Below are positions 37,436-45,409 of a stretch of 47,083 bases of DNA, in pieces. Position numbers and translations under genes: made by a program. The number at the start of each line of letters is the position of its first letter. The first letter of the stretch is position 1. Source of the DNA: Candidatus Uhrbacteria bacterium CG10_big_fil_rev_8_21_14_0_10_48_11 (GTDB lineage Bacteria; Patescibacteriota; Patescibacteriia; GWA2-46-9); assembly GCA_002793855.1 (NCBI GenBank), contig PFET01000002.1, positions 477 through 47,559 on the forward strand, in the 5' to 3' direction. The notes beneath the pieces were generated by a model. That model was not told the origin of the DNA. It searched no databases and was given only the letters and a program-made list of their open reading frames with translations.

Positions 37436-38909
37436 ACAACGCTATCGCTTACTAGAAATGATTCCGGGCACCTTGGTCTGGCTTACTTTTTTGCTGGCAA
37501 TTATTTTGTCGCTAACAAAACCGCTATGGGCGATAAGTTTGGTTATCATTTACGATTTGTATTGGCTGTTTCGTGTCTGCTATTTTGTTTTTTATTTACT
37601 TCATTCTTGGCGACGTTATCGACGTGACATGAAAAGGGACTGGTCGGGAGAACTTAGGGCTTTGCCCCAAGAAAGTGATGACTATTACCACCTTATTTTT
37701 TTGCCAACGTACAAGGAGTCATTTGAGGTAATAAACGCAACTATCCAAAGACTTTCGCAAATTCATTATAATCCCAAGAAGTTTATCATCGTTTTAGCGG
37801 GAGAAGAGAGGGATGCCGCTAATTTTACCGCCTATGCGGACAAAGTCATTGACCGTTTTGGTGATGCTTTTAAAAAAATTGTGGTTACCCTTCATCCTGC
37901 AGATTTGCCTGACGAAATTCCCGGTAAAGGTTCTAATTTGAACTGGGCAGGACAGCGCACAAAAGAGTATGTTGATGCCGAGGGAATTAGTTATGGCAAG
38001 CTTATTGTTTCTGCTTTTGATATTGATACTATTGTGCATCCTGAGTATTTTTCATGTTTGACCTATATGTACCTCACGCATCCAGATCCGCAGCATGCTA
38101 GTTTTCAACCTGCAGTACTTTATAATAATAATCTATGGGAGTCACCAGCACTGGTCCGTATTGCCGCCTTAGGTACCACTTTTTGGTTAATGACCGAGTT
38201 GGCGCGACCAGAACGACTGTTTACGTTTTCTTCGCATAGCATGAGCTGGCAAGCGCTGGTAGACGTTGATTTTTGGGAAAAACGGATCGTCACCGAGGAT
38301 TCAAGAATCTTTTTGCAATGTTTTTTGCGCTACGAGGGCAACTATTCAGTAGCGCCAATGTACGTACCGGTTTCTATGGATATGGTTTCAGCAGGAAGCT
38401 ACCGTGCAAGCTTGGTCGAACTGTATCGTCAGCAACGGCGATGGGCTTGGGGTGCCGAGCATCTTCCATTTATGTTGTGGAACTTCAGGAAACACCCAAA
38501 TATTCCTTTGCGAAAAAAGGTGCACTACCTTTGGAACTTAGGTGAAGGTATGTATACGTGGGCAACCGCTCCTATTCTTATTACCGCACTTGGTCAGCTG
38601 CCGTTGTTGCTTTCAACTGGCGCAGTAAACAACACTGTGTTTGCGCAGAATGCACCAGCTGTACTTTCTTTTCTTCTTCAGCTTGCCATGGTCGGTATAC
38701 TTGTAAGTGGAATTCTCGGAATGTCGTTACTTCCTCCGCGTCCGGCAGAGGTAAAAGCACATCAGTATCTAGTAATGTTGCTGCAGTGGGCGCTGTTGCC
38801 GTTTACCCTTATCTTGTTTGGTTCTATTCCTGCAGTTGACGCGCAGACGCGATTACTACTTGGTCGTCCGCTTGGCTTTAACGTAACCAAAAAAGTACGA
38901 GACGTATGA
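37425..38909 (+). CDS. glycosyltransferase family 2 membrane protein
   Basis: LIFLPTYKESFEVINATIQRLSQ, SAFDIDT, EDSRIFLQCF, RQQRRWAWGAEHLPFML (Q..RW); TM segments. Start at 37425 rather than 37344. Confidence 0.85.
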   Translation: MTDRQRYRLLEMIPGTLVWLTFLLAIILSLTKPLWAISLVIIYDLYWLFRVCYFVFYLLHSWRRYRRDMKRDWSGELRALPQESDDYYHLIFLPTYKESFEVINATIQRLSQIHYNPKKFIIVLAGEERDAANFTAYADKVIDRFGDAFKKIVVTLHPADLPDEIPGKGSNLNWAGQRTKEYVDAEGISYGKLIVSAFDIDTIVHPEYFSCLTYMYLTHPDPQHASFQPAVLYNNNLWESPALVRIAALGTTFWLMTELARPERLFTFSSHSMSWQALVDVDFWEKRIVTEDSRIFLQCFLRYEGNYSVAPMYVPVSMDMVSAGSYRASLVELYRQQRRWAWGAEHLPFMLWNFRKHPNIPLRKKVHYLWNLGEGMYTWATAPILITALGQLPLLLSTGAVNNTVFAQNAPAVLSFLLQLAMVGILVSGILGMSLLPPRPAEVKAHQYLVMLLQWALLPFTLILFGSIPAVDAQTRLLLGRPLGFNVTKKVRDV

Positions 38910-39937
38910 TGGTTACGGTGCTTGTTGTAACGCGGGATGGGGCGGCATATTTACCAGTACTTCTCAAAAGTATTTCTGGGCAGACGGTAAAAGACTTTAC
39001 TTCGTTGTTTCTAGATAACGGTTCAAAGGATAATTCTGTTACATTGGTTGCGGACTGGCTCAAGACTAATAGTGGTTCACTCTCTCAAAGAGACCAAAAC
39101 ACTGGTTTTGCCGCCGCGTACAACAATTTAATTCAAAAATTACAAACACCATATGTGCTTGTGCTCAATCAAGATGTTGCGCTAGCTCCCGATTATCTTT
39201 CTTTGCTAGTTCGCGCGGCAGAGGTAAACGCAAACGCTGGTTCATTTTCTGGGTCGTTGCTGAGAGCGGACAACCACAGTGCTACTGACAGTGAACCTTT
39301 GCTAGACGCGTTTGGCTTGACACTGTTTAGAAACCATCGCGTTGTTGAGACGTTGCGTGGTCAGCGTGCTGCTTTGGTTAACGGCAATAAGGACACAGAG
39401 GTGTTTGGTGTACCAGCGACCGCAGCACTTTATAGACGAGCAGCGCTTGATGCGGTGGTACTGCAACGCAATAATAAAGTAGAGTATTTTGACGAAGATT
39501 TTTTTGCGTACAAGGAGGACATTGATCTAGCCTATCGGCTACAACTGGCAGGGTGGGGGAGCCTTGTCGTTCCTGGCGCAATTGCTTACCATCATCGTAG
39601 TGTGCGTGGAGAAGCTGACCGTGGGCATGCCTATAATGAGCCGCTTACCGCAGCAAAAGTCAGAGCCATGCGTTCCGAGCAAAGCAATTACCGCTCGTAC
39701 CGCAACCATCTATTTTTCCTGGCGGGGACGGCGTATGTGCCATTGCTATCGAGAAGTTTTTTCGAGACCCTTTTTTACGAGCTTGGTAAGTTCTTTTATG
39801 TACTGTTCTCAAATCCTAGCCAGCTTAAAGCTTTGCGCGAGGTAATACCTATGCGAAAAGCATTAAGCGCAAAACGTAAGCACGTTTACCAAAAAGCAGA
39901 ACCTAGAAGAGTAACCCTATGGATGAACAACAGGTAG
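38906..39937 (+). CDS. glycosyltransferase family 2
   Basis: VTVLVVTRDGAAYLPVLLKSISGQT, NTGFAAAYNNLI, VLNQDVALAPDYL, DEDFFAYKEDIDLAYRLQLAGW. Confidence 0.9.
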   Translation: MMVTVLVVTRDGAAYLPVLLKSISGQTVKDFTSLFLDNGSKDNSVTLVADWLKTNSGSLSQRDQNTGFAAAYNNLIQKLQTPYVLVLNQDVALAPDYLSLLVRAAEVNANAGSFSGSLLRADNHSATDSEPLLDAFGLTLFRNHRVVETLRGQRAALVNGNKDTEVFGVPATAALYRRAALDAVVLQRNNKVEYFDEDFFAYKEDIDLAYRLQLAGWGSLVVPGAIAYHHRSVRGEADRGHAYNEPLTAAKVRAMRSEQSNYRSYRNHLFFLAGTAYVPLLSRSFFETLFYELGKFFYVLFSNPSQLKALREVIPMRKALSAKRKHVYQKAEPRRVTLWMNNR

Positions 39938-40731
39938 CAGTCTCCATAGTCGTTGTCAATTACAAAACGCGTGGTTTATTGCGTCAATTTTTGCTGAGTG
40001 TAGAAAAGTATAAGCCAAGCGTTACGTATGAAGTCGTTGTTGTCGACAATGGTTCAAACGATGGCAGCAAAGAATTATTAGCACAAGAATTTCCACACGT
40101 TAATGCTGTTATTTTGAAAAAAAATAGAGGCTACAGCGCAGGTACTAACAACGGACTAGCAGTTGCTAAGGGCTCATTCGTTCTTTTTGCAAACACCGAT
40201 CTTGTTTTTGAAGGCAGCGTAGTTGATCGCTTAGTTCAGTATTTTAAAGAACACGCTACGGTTGGCGCGGCAGCGCCGCGGCTCAATAATGCTGACGGCA
40301 GTGTGCAGTATTCTGCCTATCGTTTTTACCGCCTACCGACGCCATTGTATCGACGCAGTTTTTTGGCAAAGACAAATAGCGGTAAAAAAGAAATTGCACG
40401 CTTCCTCATTAACGATTGGGACCATAAAAGTACGCGGCCGGTTGAGTGGTTGATGTCGAGTTGTCTTATGGTTCGAAAATCTGCACTAGATGTCATTGGC
40501 GGACTCGATGAACGCTTTTTTGTGTACCTTGCTGATACTGACATGTGTCGTCGGTTGTGGGAAGTGGGCTTTGAAGTGCACTACGTCGCGGACGTGGCCA
40601 TGATTCATTACCATCGTCGTGAGTCGGCCGAACGTCTACGGGTAAGTATTATTCATGCGCGAGATTTTGCAGCGTACTTTTTAAAATGGTGTGGTAAAAG
40701 ACTACCGGCGGGCTTAGCAGATAAGAAGTAG
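39919..40731 (+). CDS. glycosyltransferase family 2 (rhamnosyltransferase-like)
   Basis: VSIVVVNYKTRGLLRQFLLSV, VVVDNGSNDGSKELL, NRGYSAGTNNGLA, DERFFVYLADTDMCRRLWEVGF. Confidence 0.92.
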   Translation: MDEQQVAVSIVVVNYKTRGLLRQFLLSVEKYKPSVTYEVVVVDNGSNDGSKELLAQEFPHVNAVILKKNRGYSAGTNNGLAVAKGSFVLFANTDLVFEGSVVDRLVQYFKEHATVGAAAPRLNNADGSVQYSAYRFYRLPTPLYRRSFLAKTNSGKKEIARFLINDWDHKSTRPVEWLMSSCLMVRKSALDVIGGLDERFFVYLADTDMCRRLWEVGFEVHYVADVAMIHYHRRESAERLRVSIIHARDFAAYFLKWCGKRLPAGLADKK

Positions 40732-40738
40732 CCCAAAC

Positions 40739-40767
40739 TTGCCAGTCCGTCAGCTGCCAGTTATACT
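40739..40767 (+). promoter_or_regulatory. putative mreB promoter, TTGCCA-17-TATACT
   Basis: TTGCCA 40739-40744, 17-nt spacer, TATACT 40762-40767; predicted +1 near 40774, ATG at 40779. Confidence 0.6.
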
Positions 40768-40778
40768 GTAGTACCTTT

Positions 40779-41786
40779 ATGTTACTCAAAAAAATCGCCA
40801 TCGACCTCGGAACGACCAACACGCTTGTCCATTTGCCTAAGCGTGGCATTGTTATTAATGAACCTTCTGTTGTCGCTATTTCGATAGTCGACAAAAAGAT
40901 TTTGGCGGTAGGAAACGAGGCAAAGGAAATGCTCGGAAGAACACCGGATACCATTACCGCTTTGCGTCCACTAAAAGAAGGCGTAATCGCGGACTACCGA
41001 ACAACCGAGGCAATGCTGCGCTACTTTATCAATAAAGCGCTTGGCGGCGTCAGATTTTTTAGGCCAGAGGTAATGGTCGCCGTGCCGGCAGGTATCACGG
41101 CAACAGAACGCCGTGCGGTGATTGACGCCTGTATGGCAGCAGGTGCAAAGGCGGCATTCATCATCAAAGAACCAATTGCCGCTGCCATCGGTGCCAACAT
41201 TCCGATTGGTTCTGCGTCGGGGCACATGATTATTGATATCGGTGGGGGTACATCAGAAATGGCAGTTATCTCTCTTGGCGGCATTGTGGCCAGTACGTCC
41301 GTCAGAATAGGTGGTACAAAATTTGACGCAGCCATAACAGAGTACATTAGAAAAAAATATAATCTAGCGATAGGCGAAAGGACGGCAGAAGATATAAAAA
41401 TAGAAATTGGGTCTGCGTTGTACCTCGAAGAAAAACTACAGATGGATGTCCGAGGTCGCGATATGGTAACCGGTTTGCCGCAGACGGTAACGGTAACGTC
41501 GGACGATATTACCGAAGCCATTCAGGCGGAGCTGGAGGGCATTATAGATGCGGCAAAATCGGTATTACAAAATACGCCACCAGAGTTGTCAGCTGATGTC
41601 ATCGATAAAGGTATGGTGCTCTCTGGCGGCAGTTCATTGCTTCGCAACATCGATCAGCTCCTTAGCCGAGCAACAGGCGTACCGGCGTATGTTGCCGACG
41701 ACGCGCTGCTTTGTGTGGCGCGCGGCACCGGTATCGCCTTAGAAAATCTTGACGCGTACAAGCGAAGTATTCTAGCTACTCATTAA
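40779..41786 (+). CDS. mreB: rod shape-determining protein MreB
   Basis: KKIAIDLGTTNTLVHLPKRGIVINEPSVVAI; IIDIGGGTSEMAVISLGGIV; MVLSGGSSLLRNIDQLL. Confidence 0.96.
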   Translation: MLLKKIAIDLGTTNTLVHLPKRGIVINEPSVVAISIVDKKILAVGNEAKEMLGRTPDTITALRPLKEGVIADYRTTEAMLRYFINKALGGVRFFRPEVMVAVPAGITATERRAVIDACMAAGAKAAFIIKEPIAAAIGANIPIGSASGHMIIDIGGGTSEMAVISLGGIVASTSVRIGGTKFDAAITEYIRKKYNLAIGERTAEDIKIEIGSALYLEEKLQMDVRGRDMVTGLPQTVTVTSDDITEAIQAELEGIIDAAKSVLQNTPPELSADVIDKGMVLSGGSSLLRNIDQLLSRATGVPAYVADDALLCVARGTGIALENLDAYKRSILATH

Positions 41787-41788
41787 AC

Positions 41789-41817
41789 TTGACAGGCCCG
41801 GTAATCTTGGGTAGAAT
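41789..41817 (+). promoter_or_regulatory. putative rplU promoter, TTGACA-17-TAGAAT
   Basis: TTGACA 41789-41794, 17-nt spacer, TAGAAT 41812-41817; ATG at 41844. Confidence 0.7.
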
Positions 41818-41843
41818 AGCGAAACGTATTCATTCATAACTCT

Positions 41844-42158
41844 ATGCAAGCAGTAATTAAAACAGGTGGAAAGCAATATATCGTAACCGAAGGTCAGCGA
41901 CTCTCTGTCGAGCGTTTACCGAGCGAAGAAGGCGATAAGCTCGAATTTGAAGAGGTACTTTTGGTTGACGATGGTAAAAAAGTTAGCGTCGGTATGCCAA
42001 CCGTTCCAAATGCCAAGGTTTCAGCAACGGTAGAGAAACAAGGACGCAGCCGAACCATTGACGTCATTAAGTACAAAGCAAAAGTCCGTTACCGAAGAAA
42101 AATCGGTCACCGGCAACACTTCACAAAAGTGCTCATCGATAAAATAATGACCTCCTAA
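41844..42158 (+). CDS. rplU: 50S ribosomal protein L21
   Basis: MQAVIKTGGKQYIVTEGQRLSVERL ... KYKAKVRYRRKIGHRQHFTKVLI. Confidence 0.97.
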   Translation: MQAVIKTGGKQYIVTEGQRLSVERLPSEEGDKLEFEEVLLVDDGKKVSVGMPTVPNAKVSATVEKQGRSRTIDVIKYKAKVRYRRKIGHRQHFTKVLIDKIMTS

Positions 42159-42174
42159 GAGAGGTCATTATTTT
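42141..42174. terminator. bidirectional intrinsic terminator between convergent rplU and recR
   Basis: AAAATAATGACCTC-ctaaga-GAGGTCATTATTTT: perfect 14-bp stem; U-rich tail in both orientations. Confidence 0.85.
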
Positions 42175-42769
42175 TGCCATTTCTTCGCTCCAAAATCGCG
42201 GCACCGAGCGTTACTTCATCCGCATACTCCAGTCGAGAACCGGCGGGTAAGCCCCGTGCTGGCTTTGTTATTTTTGCATTGTACTTACGTAGTTCCTGCG
42301 TCAGATAGGAAACTGTAGCTTCGCCATTGGTATCGGCGTCAAAAGCGAGAAATACTTCTTGAATAGTTGCTTCTTGCATTCGGCGGTGTAAGGCAGTCAA
42401 TTCTAGCTCCGCTGGTGAAACACCATCTACAGGGTTCAACACGCCGCCTAATACAAAATAGCGCCCTTTGTAGCTACCCGTTTGCTCAATAGCCGATATG
42501 GTTCGGTCATCCGCCACCACACAAAGAAGATCTTGCTCGCGGCTACTGTTAACGCAAATGGCGCAAGGGTTTTTTTCACTGTACGAAAAACATAATTGGC
42601 AACGGGTAAGATTGGGGTGAAGCTCTTCAATAGCTTTCGCGAGTTTAATGGCATCTTCTTTGCTGCCATAGACCAAAGAGTAGGCAAAGCGAACGGCCGT
42701 TCTGCGTCCAATACCTGGGAGAACCAAAAAGGCGTCAACAAGACGCTGAACCGGAGCAGGGTAGCGCAT
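42155..42769 (-). CDS. recR: recombination protein RecR
   Basis: PGIGRRTAVRFAYSLV, CQLCFSYSEKNPCAIC zinc finger, toprim-like VLGGVLNPVDGVSPAEL, LAFDADTNGEATVSYL. Confidence 0.95.
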   Translation of the reverse strand: MRYPAPVQRLVDAFLVLPGIGRRTAVRFAYSLVYGSKEDAIKLAKAIEELHPNLTRCQLCFSYSEKNPCAICVNSSREQDLLCVVADDRTISAIEQTGSYKGRYFVLGGVLNPVDGVSPAELELTALHRRMQEATIQEVFLAFDADTNGEATVSYLTQELRKYNAKITKPARGLPAGSRLEYADEVTLGAAILERRNGKNNDLS

Positions 42770-42770
42770 C

Positions 42771-44162
42771 TTAGAATGTTGGTCCTGCGGTGGACGTTTC
42801 CTGCCGTTGTAGGTTTTGGAAACTCACACGACCTTCATCAAAGTACAGTTCGACCTTACCGGTTGGTCCGTTACGATGTTTTTCAATGTAAATTTCTGCA
42901 ATGTTGCGCTCTTCAAGCGGCAAATCACGGATGCTTTTATCCATCGCTTTTCGGTAAATAAACATAACGACGTCAGCGTCCTGTTCAATAGCACCAGATT
43001 CACGAAGGTCGGCAAGTTTAGGGATGGCAGGACTACGCGCCTCAACAGCACGAGAAAGCTGGGACAGCGCCAGTACCGGAATTTGCAGTTCACGAGCGAG
43101 TGCTTTTAGTGATCGGCTAATTTCAGAAATTTCCTGCACCCGACTGTCAGTATTACCACGACCCTCAATAAGCTGCAGGTAGTCAACAATGAGTAGCCCA
43201 AGACCTTTTTCCATTTGAAGACGTCTGGCTCGTGCGCGAATATCCATGACGTTAGCACTTGCCGCGTCGTCAATGTAGATAGGTGCTTCCGCGAGTACTC
43301 CCATTGCTTGCCCAATACGGGTAAAGTCATCGTCTTCGCCTTTGTCGGTGAGGCGACCCGTTCGCATTTTCCATAAATCAACACCAGCTTCAGAACATAA
43401 AATTCTATCAACAAGCTGCTCCTTAGACATTTCTAAGCTAAAGATACCGACTGGCGTTTTACCGCGAACAGCAACGTGTCTTGCTAGGTCAAGCGCCAGA
43501 GAAGTTTTACCCATCGATGGGCGGGCAGCAAGAATGACAAGGTCAGATTTTTGAAAGCCAGCAAGCTTGTCGTCAAGGTCCTTGTAGCCGGTTGGTATCC
43601 CGCGCAGTTTTCCTCCTTGGCGATGCAGTTCGTCAATACGGTCAAAGGCCTCGGTCAATAAAGATTTCATCGGGCGGAACAGGTGCTGCATGTAACGCTG
43701 GGTAACGGTCATCAACCGTTGCTCCGCTTTATCAAGTGCGACGTCAAGGTCTTCGTCCTCTTCAAAACCAAGAGTTGTAATTTCAATACCAGCGTCGATT
43801 AGTCTTCGAAGCGTTGCTTTACGCTGTACAATCTTTGCGTAGTGGTTCACGTTTGAGGCAGACGGGACGTTGTTTGAAAGACTTGCCAAGTAGGCGCGTC
43901 CGCCAATCTTCTTGATCTTTCCGCGTTCCTCAAGCTTATTAGAAAGGCTCAATACATCAATAGGTTCCTGCTTAGCAAAAAGGTCCTGCATAGCCTCAAA
44001 AATGATCCCGTGGACATCTCTATAGAAGTCGGCGGGCGAAACCATATCCGTTACCTGAATAATGGCGTCTTTGCTAAGCAAAACTGCTCCAAGCAAGGAT
44101 TGCTCGGCTTCTATGCTTTGCGGGGGTATTCGAGACGGGTCTTCAGATTTTACGTTTGCCAT
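42771..44162 (-). CDS. dnaB: replicative DNA helicase DnaB
   Basis: PPQSIEAEQSLLGAVLLS; ARPSMGKTSLALDLARH; LLIVDYLQLIEGRG; RESGAIEQDADVVMFIYR. Start at ATG 44162-44160 (MANVKSED); the track start at 44171 falls in the -10 element. Confidence 0.95.
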   Translation of the reverse strand: MANVKSEDPSRIPPQSIEAEQSLLGAVLLSKDAIIQVTDMVSPADFYRDVHGIIFEAMQDLFAKQEPIDVLSLSNKLEERGKIKKIGGRAYLASLSNNVPSASNVNHYAKIVQRKATLRRLIDAGIEITTLGFEEDEDLDVALDKAEQRLMTVTQRYMQHLFRPMKSLLTEAFDRIDELHRQGGKLRGIPTGYKDLDDKLAGFQKSDLVILAARPSMGKTSLALDLARHVAVRGKTPVGIFSLEMSKEQLVDRILCSEAGVDLWKMRTGRLTDKGEDDDFTRIGQAMGVLAEAPIYIDDAASANVMDIRARARRLQMEKGLGLLIVDYLQLIEGRGNTDSRVQEISEISRSLKALARELQIPVLALSQLSRAVEARSPAIPKLADLRESGAIEQDADVVMFIYRKAMDKSIRDLPLEERNIAEIYIEKHRNGPTGKVELYFDEGRVSFQNLQRQETSTAGPTF

Positions 44163-44169
44163 AAAAGTC

Positions 44170-44175
44170 ATTATA
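44170..44175 (-). promoter_or_regulatory. -10 element TATAAT for dnaB
   Basis: Perfect TATAAT on the minus strand; predicted +1 at 44163, one base before ATG 44162; no clear -35. Confidence 0.5.
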
Positions 44176-44204
44176 CTCTAACGCTGAATGGCTTCCTGTT
44201 CAAG

Positions 44205-44233
44205 TTGCCCAATCGCAGAAGCTTTTCTATACT
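44205..44233 (+). promoter_or_regulatory. putative tRNA-Lys promoter, TTGCCC-17-TATACT
   Basis: TTGCCC 44205-44210, 17-nt spacer, TATACT 44228-44233, predicted +1 near 44240; tRNA starts at 44244. Confidence 0.6.
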
Positions 44234-44243
44234 AGCCAAACAT

Positions 44244-44318
44244 GCCCCGGTAGCTCAGTGGTAGAGCAGTGGCCTTTTAAGCCAATGGTCGCAAGTTCGA
44301 TCCTTGCCCGGGGCACCA
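44244..44318 (+). tRNA. tRNA-Lys (anticodon TTT), CCA encoded
   Basis: Cloverleaf GCCCCGG/CCGGGGC, GCTC/GAGC, anticodon loop CTTTTAA, GCAAG-TTCGATC-CTTGC, ACCA end. Confidence 0.95.
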
Positions 44319-44370
44319 ATACTATTTATCTGGTACTTTCGTACAAAAAAAATAAACCATCCCATTGACA

Positions 44371-45027
44371 ATGCACCGAACTACCGAGGAGTATTTTGCA
44401 GTTTCATTAAGAGAAGGCGAGTCTTTAGTGTCACTTGACGGACAGCACTGGACCCGCTTTTCTTTAACTATAGCTTTGCTGTTGGTTCTTTTTTTGTTGC
44501 CGTTCTTTTTCCTCTGGCCACTGTTTAAACTAGGCACGTTTGGTGTAGCTACTTTTTTTAGTATAGTTGTTGTCGCCATTATTCTGCTTTTTCGAGAGTA
44601 CTACAAGTGGCGCTATACCGTACTCATTGCGACAAGCCAAAGAGTTATTGTGATTGAGAAGCGTGCCTTTTTTAGCAAACGAATGGTCGAGATCCCACTT
44701 TCATTTATTAGCTCAGTAGAGGAAGAGACCAAGGGTTTTTGGCAAACTATTCTCAGATACGGTACAGTAATAGTACGCGCGAAGGATCGTTCAGAATCCA
44801 TTCACTTTCGTCATGTTGGGCATCCGCGAGATCTTTGCGCAGAATTACGCAACCTTCGGGACGAGCTTCAAACTACAAAAGCAGCAGCGACGGGGGAGTG
44901 GTGGTGGGATCGTTTCATTTCACTATCCACAGAAGAGCAGCGTCAACTTTTAGAAATGGTCCATCGCTACCTCAACGAGGACGAATGGAGAGAACTGTTC
45001 CGTCCGCAGGCAAAAAATAAAGAATGA
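44371..45027 (+). CDS. membrane protein with bacterial PH-like domain
   Basis: Two TM segments, then YTVLIATSQRVIVIEKRAFFSKRMVEIPLSFISSVEEETKGFWQTILRYGTVIV; ATG 44371 preferred over TTG 44365. Confidence 0.65.
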   Translation: MHRTTEEYFAVSLREGESLVSLDGQHWTRFSLTIALLLVLFLLPFFFLWPLFKLGTFGVATFFSIVVVAIILLFREYYKWRYTVLIATSQRVIVIEKRAFFSKRMVEIPLSFISSVEEETKGFWQTILRYGTVIVRAKDRSESIHFRHVGHPRDLCAELRNLRDELQTTKAAATGEWWWDRFISLSTEEQRQLLEMVHRYLNEDEWRELFRPQAKNKE

Positions 45028-45407
45028 AATTTCTTAAGCTACATTTAGAAAAAGAACAACTCTGGCCATGGGCGACCGGCATTATTATTGCGTTATTAAT
45101 AGTTGGCAATGTGAAGCTCGTCATTAAGCGTTATCAAATTCAAAAAGAGTCCAACGCGCTTACCAAACAGACAGAAGAATTGAGAAACGACAACACTGAT
45201 TTAAATAAACTGCTAGAATATGTTCGTACTCCCGCTTTTACCGAAGAAGAAGCTCGCCTAAGATTTAATATGACTAAACCAGGAGAAAAAGTTTTTGTTG
45301 TTCCCAATGGCACAGAGCAAGCGACAAATTCAGGAGACGCGCAAGCGCCGCAAGAACCCACAAGCGCGGGTGCCAGCTGGTGGCAGTTGTTTTTTGGTCA
45401 TAAATAG
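45024..45407 (+). CDS. septum formation initiator-like protein (FtsB/DivIC family)
   Basis: Single TM followed by a short coiled coil and EEEARLRFNMTKPGEKVFVVP. Confidence 0.75.
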   Translation: MKFLKLHLEKEQLWPWATGIIIALLIVGNVKLVIKRYQIQKESNALTKQTEELRNDNTDLNKLLEYVRTPAFTEEEARLRFNMTKPGEKVFVVPNGTEQATNSGDAQAPQEPTSAGASWWQLFFGHK

Positions 45408-45409
45408 TT

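Noticed and set aside
41021-41521. 166-aa minus-strand ORF
   Set aside because: Antisense shadow of mreB.
42596-42961. 121-aa plus-strand ORF
   Set aside because: Antisense across recR/dnaB; not protein-like.
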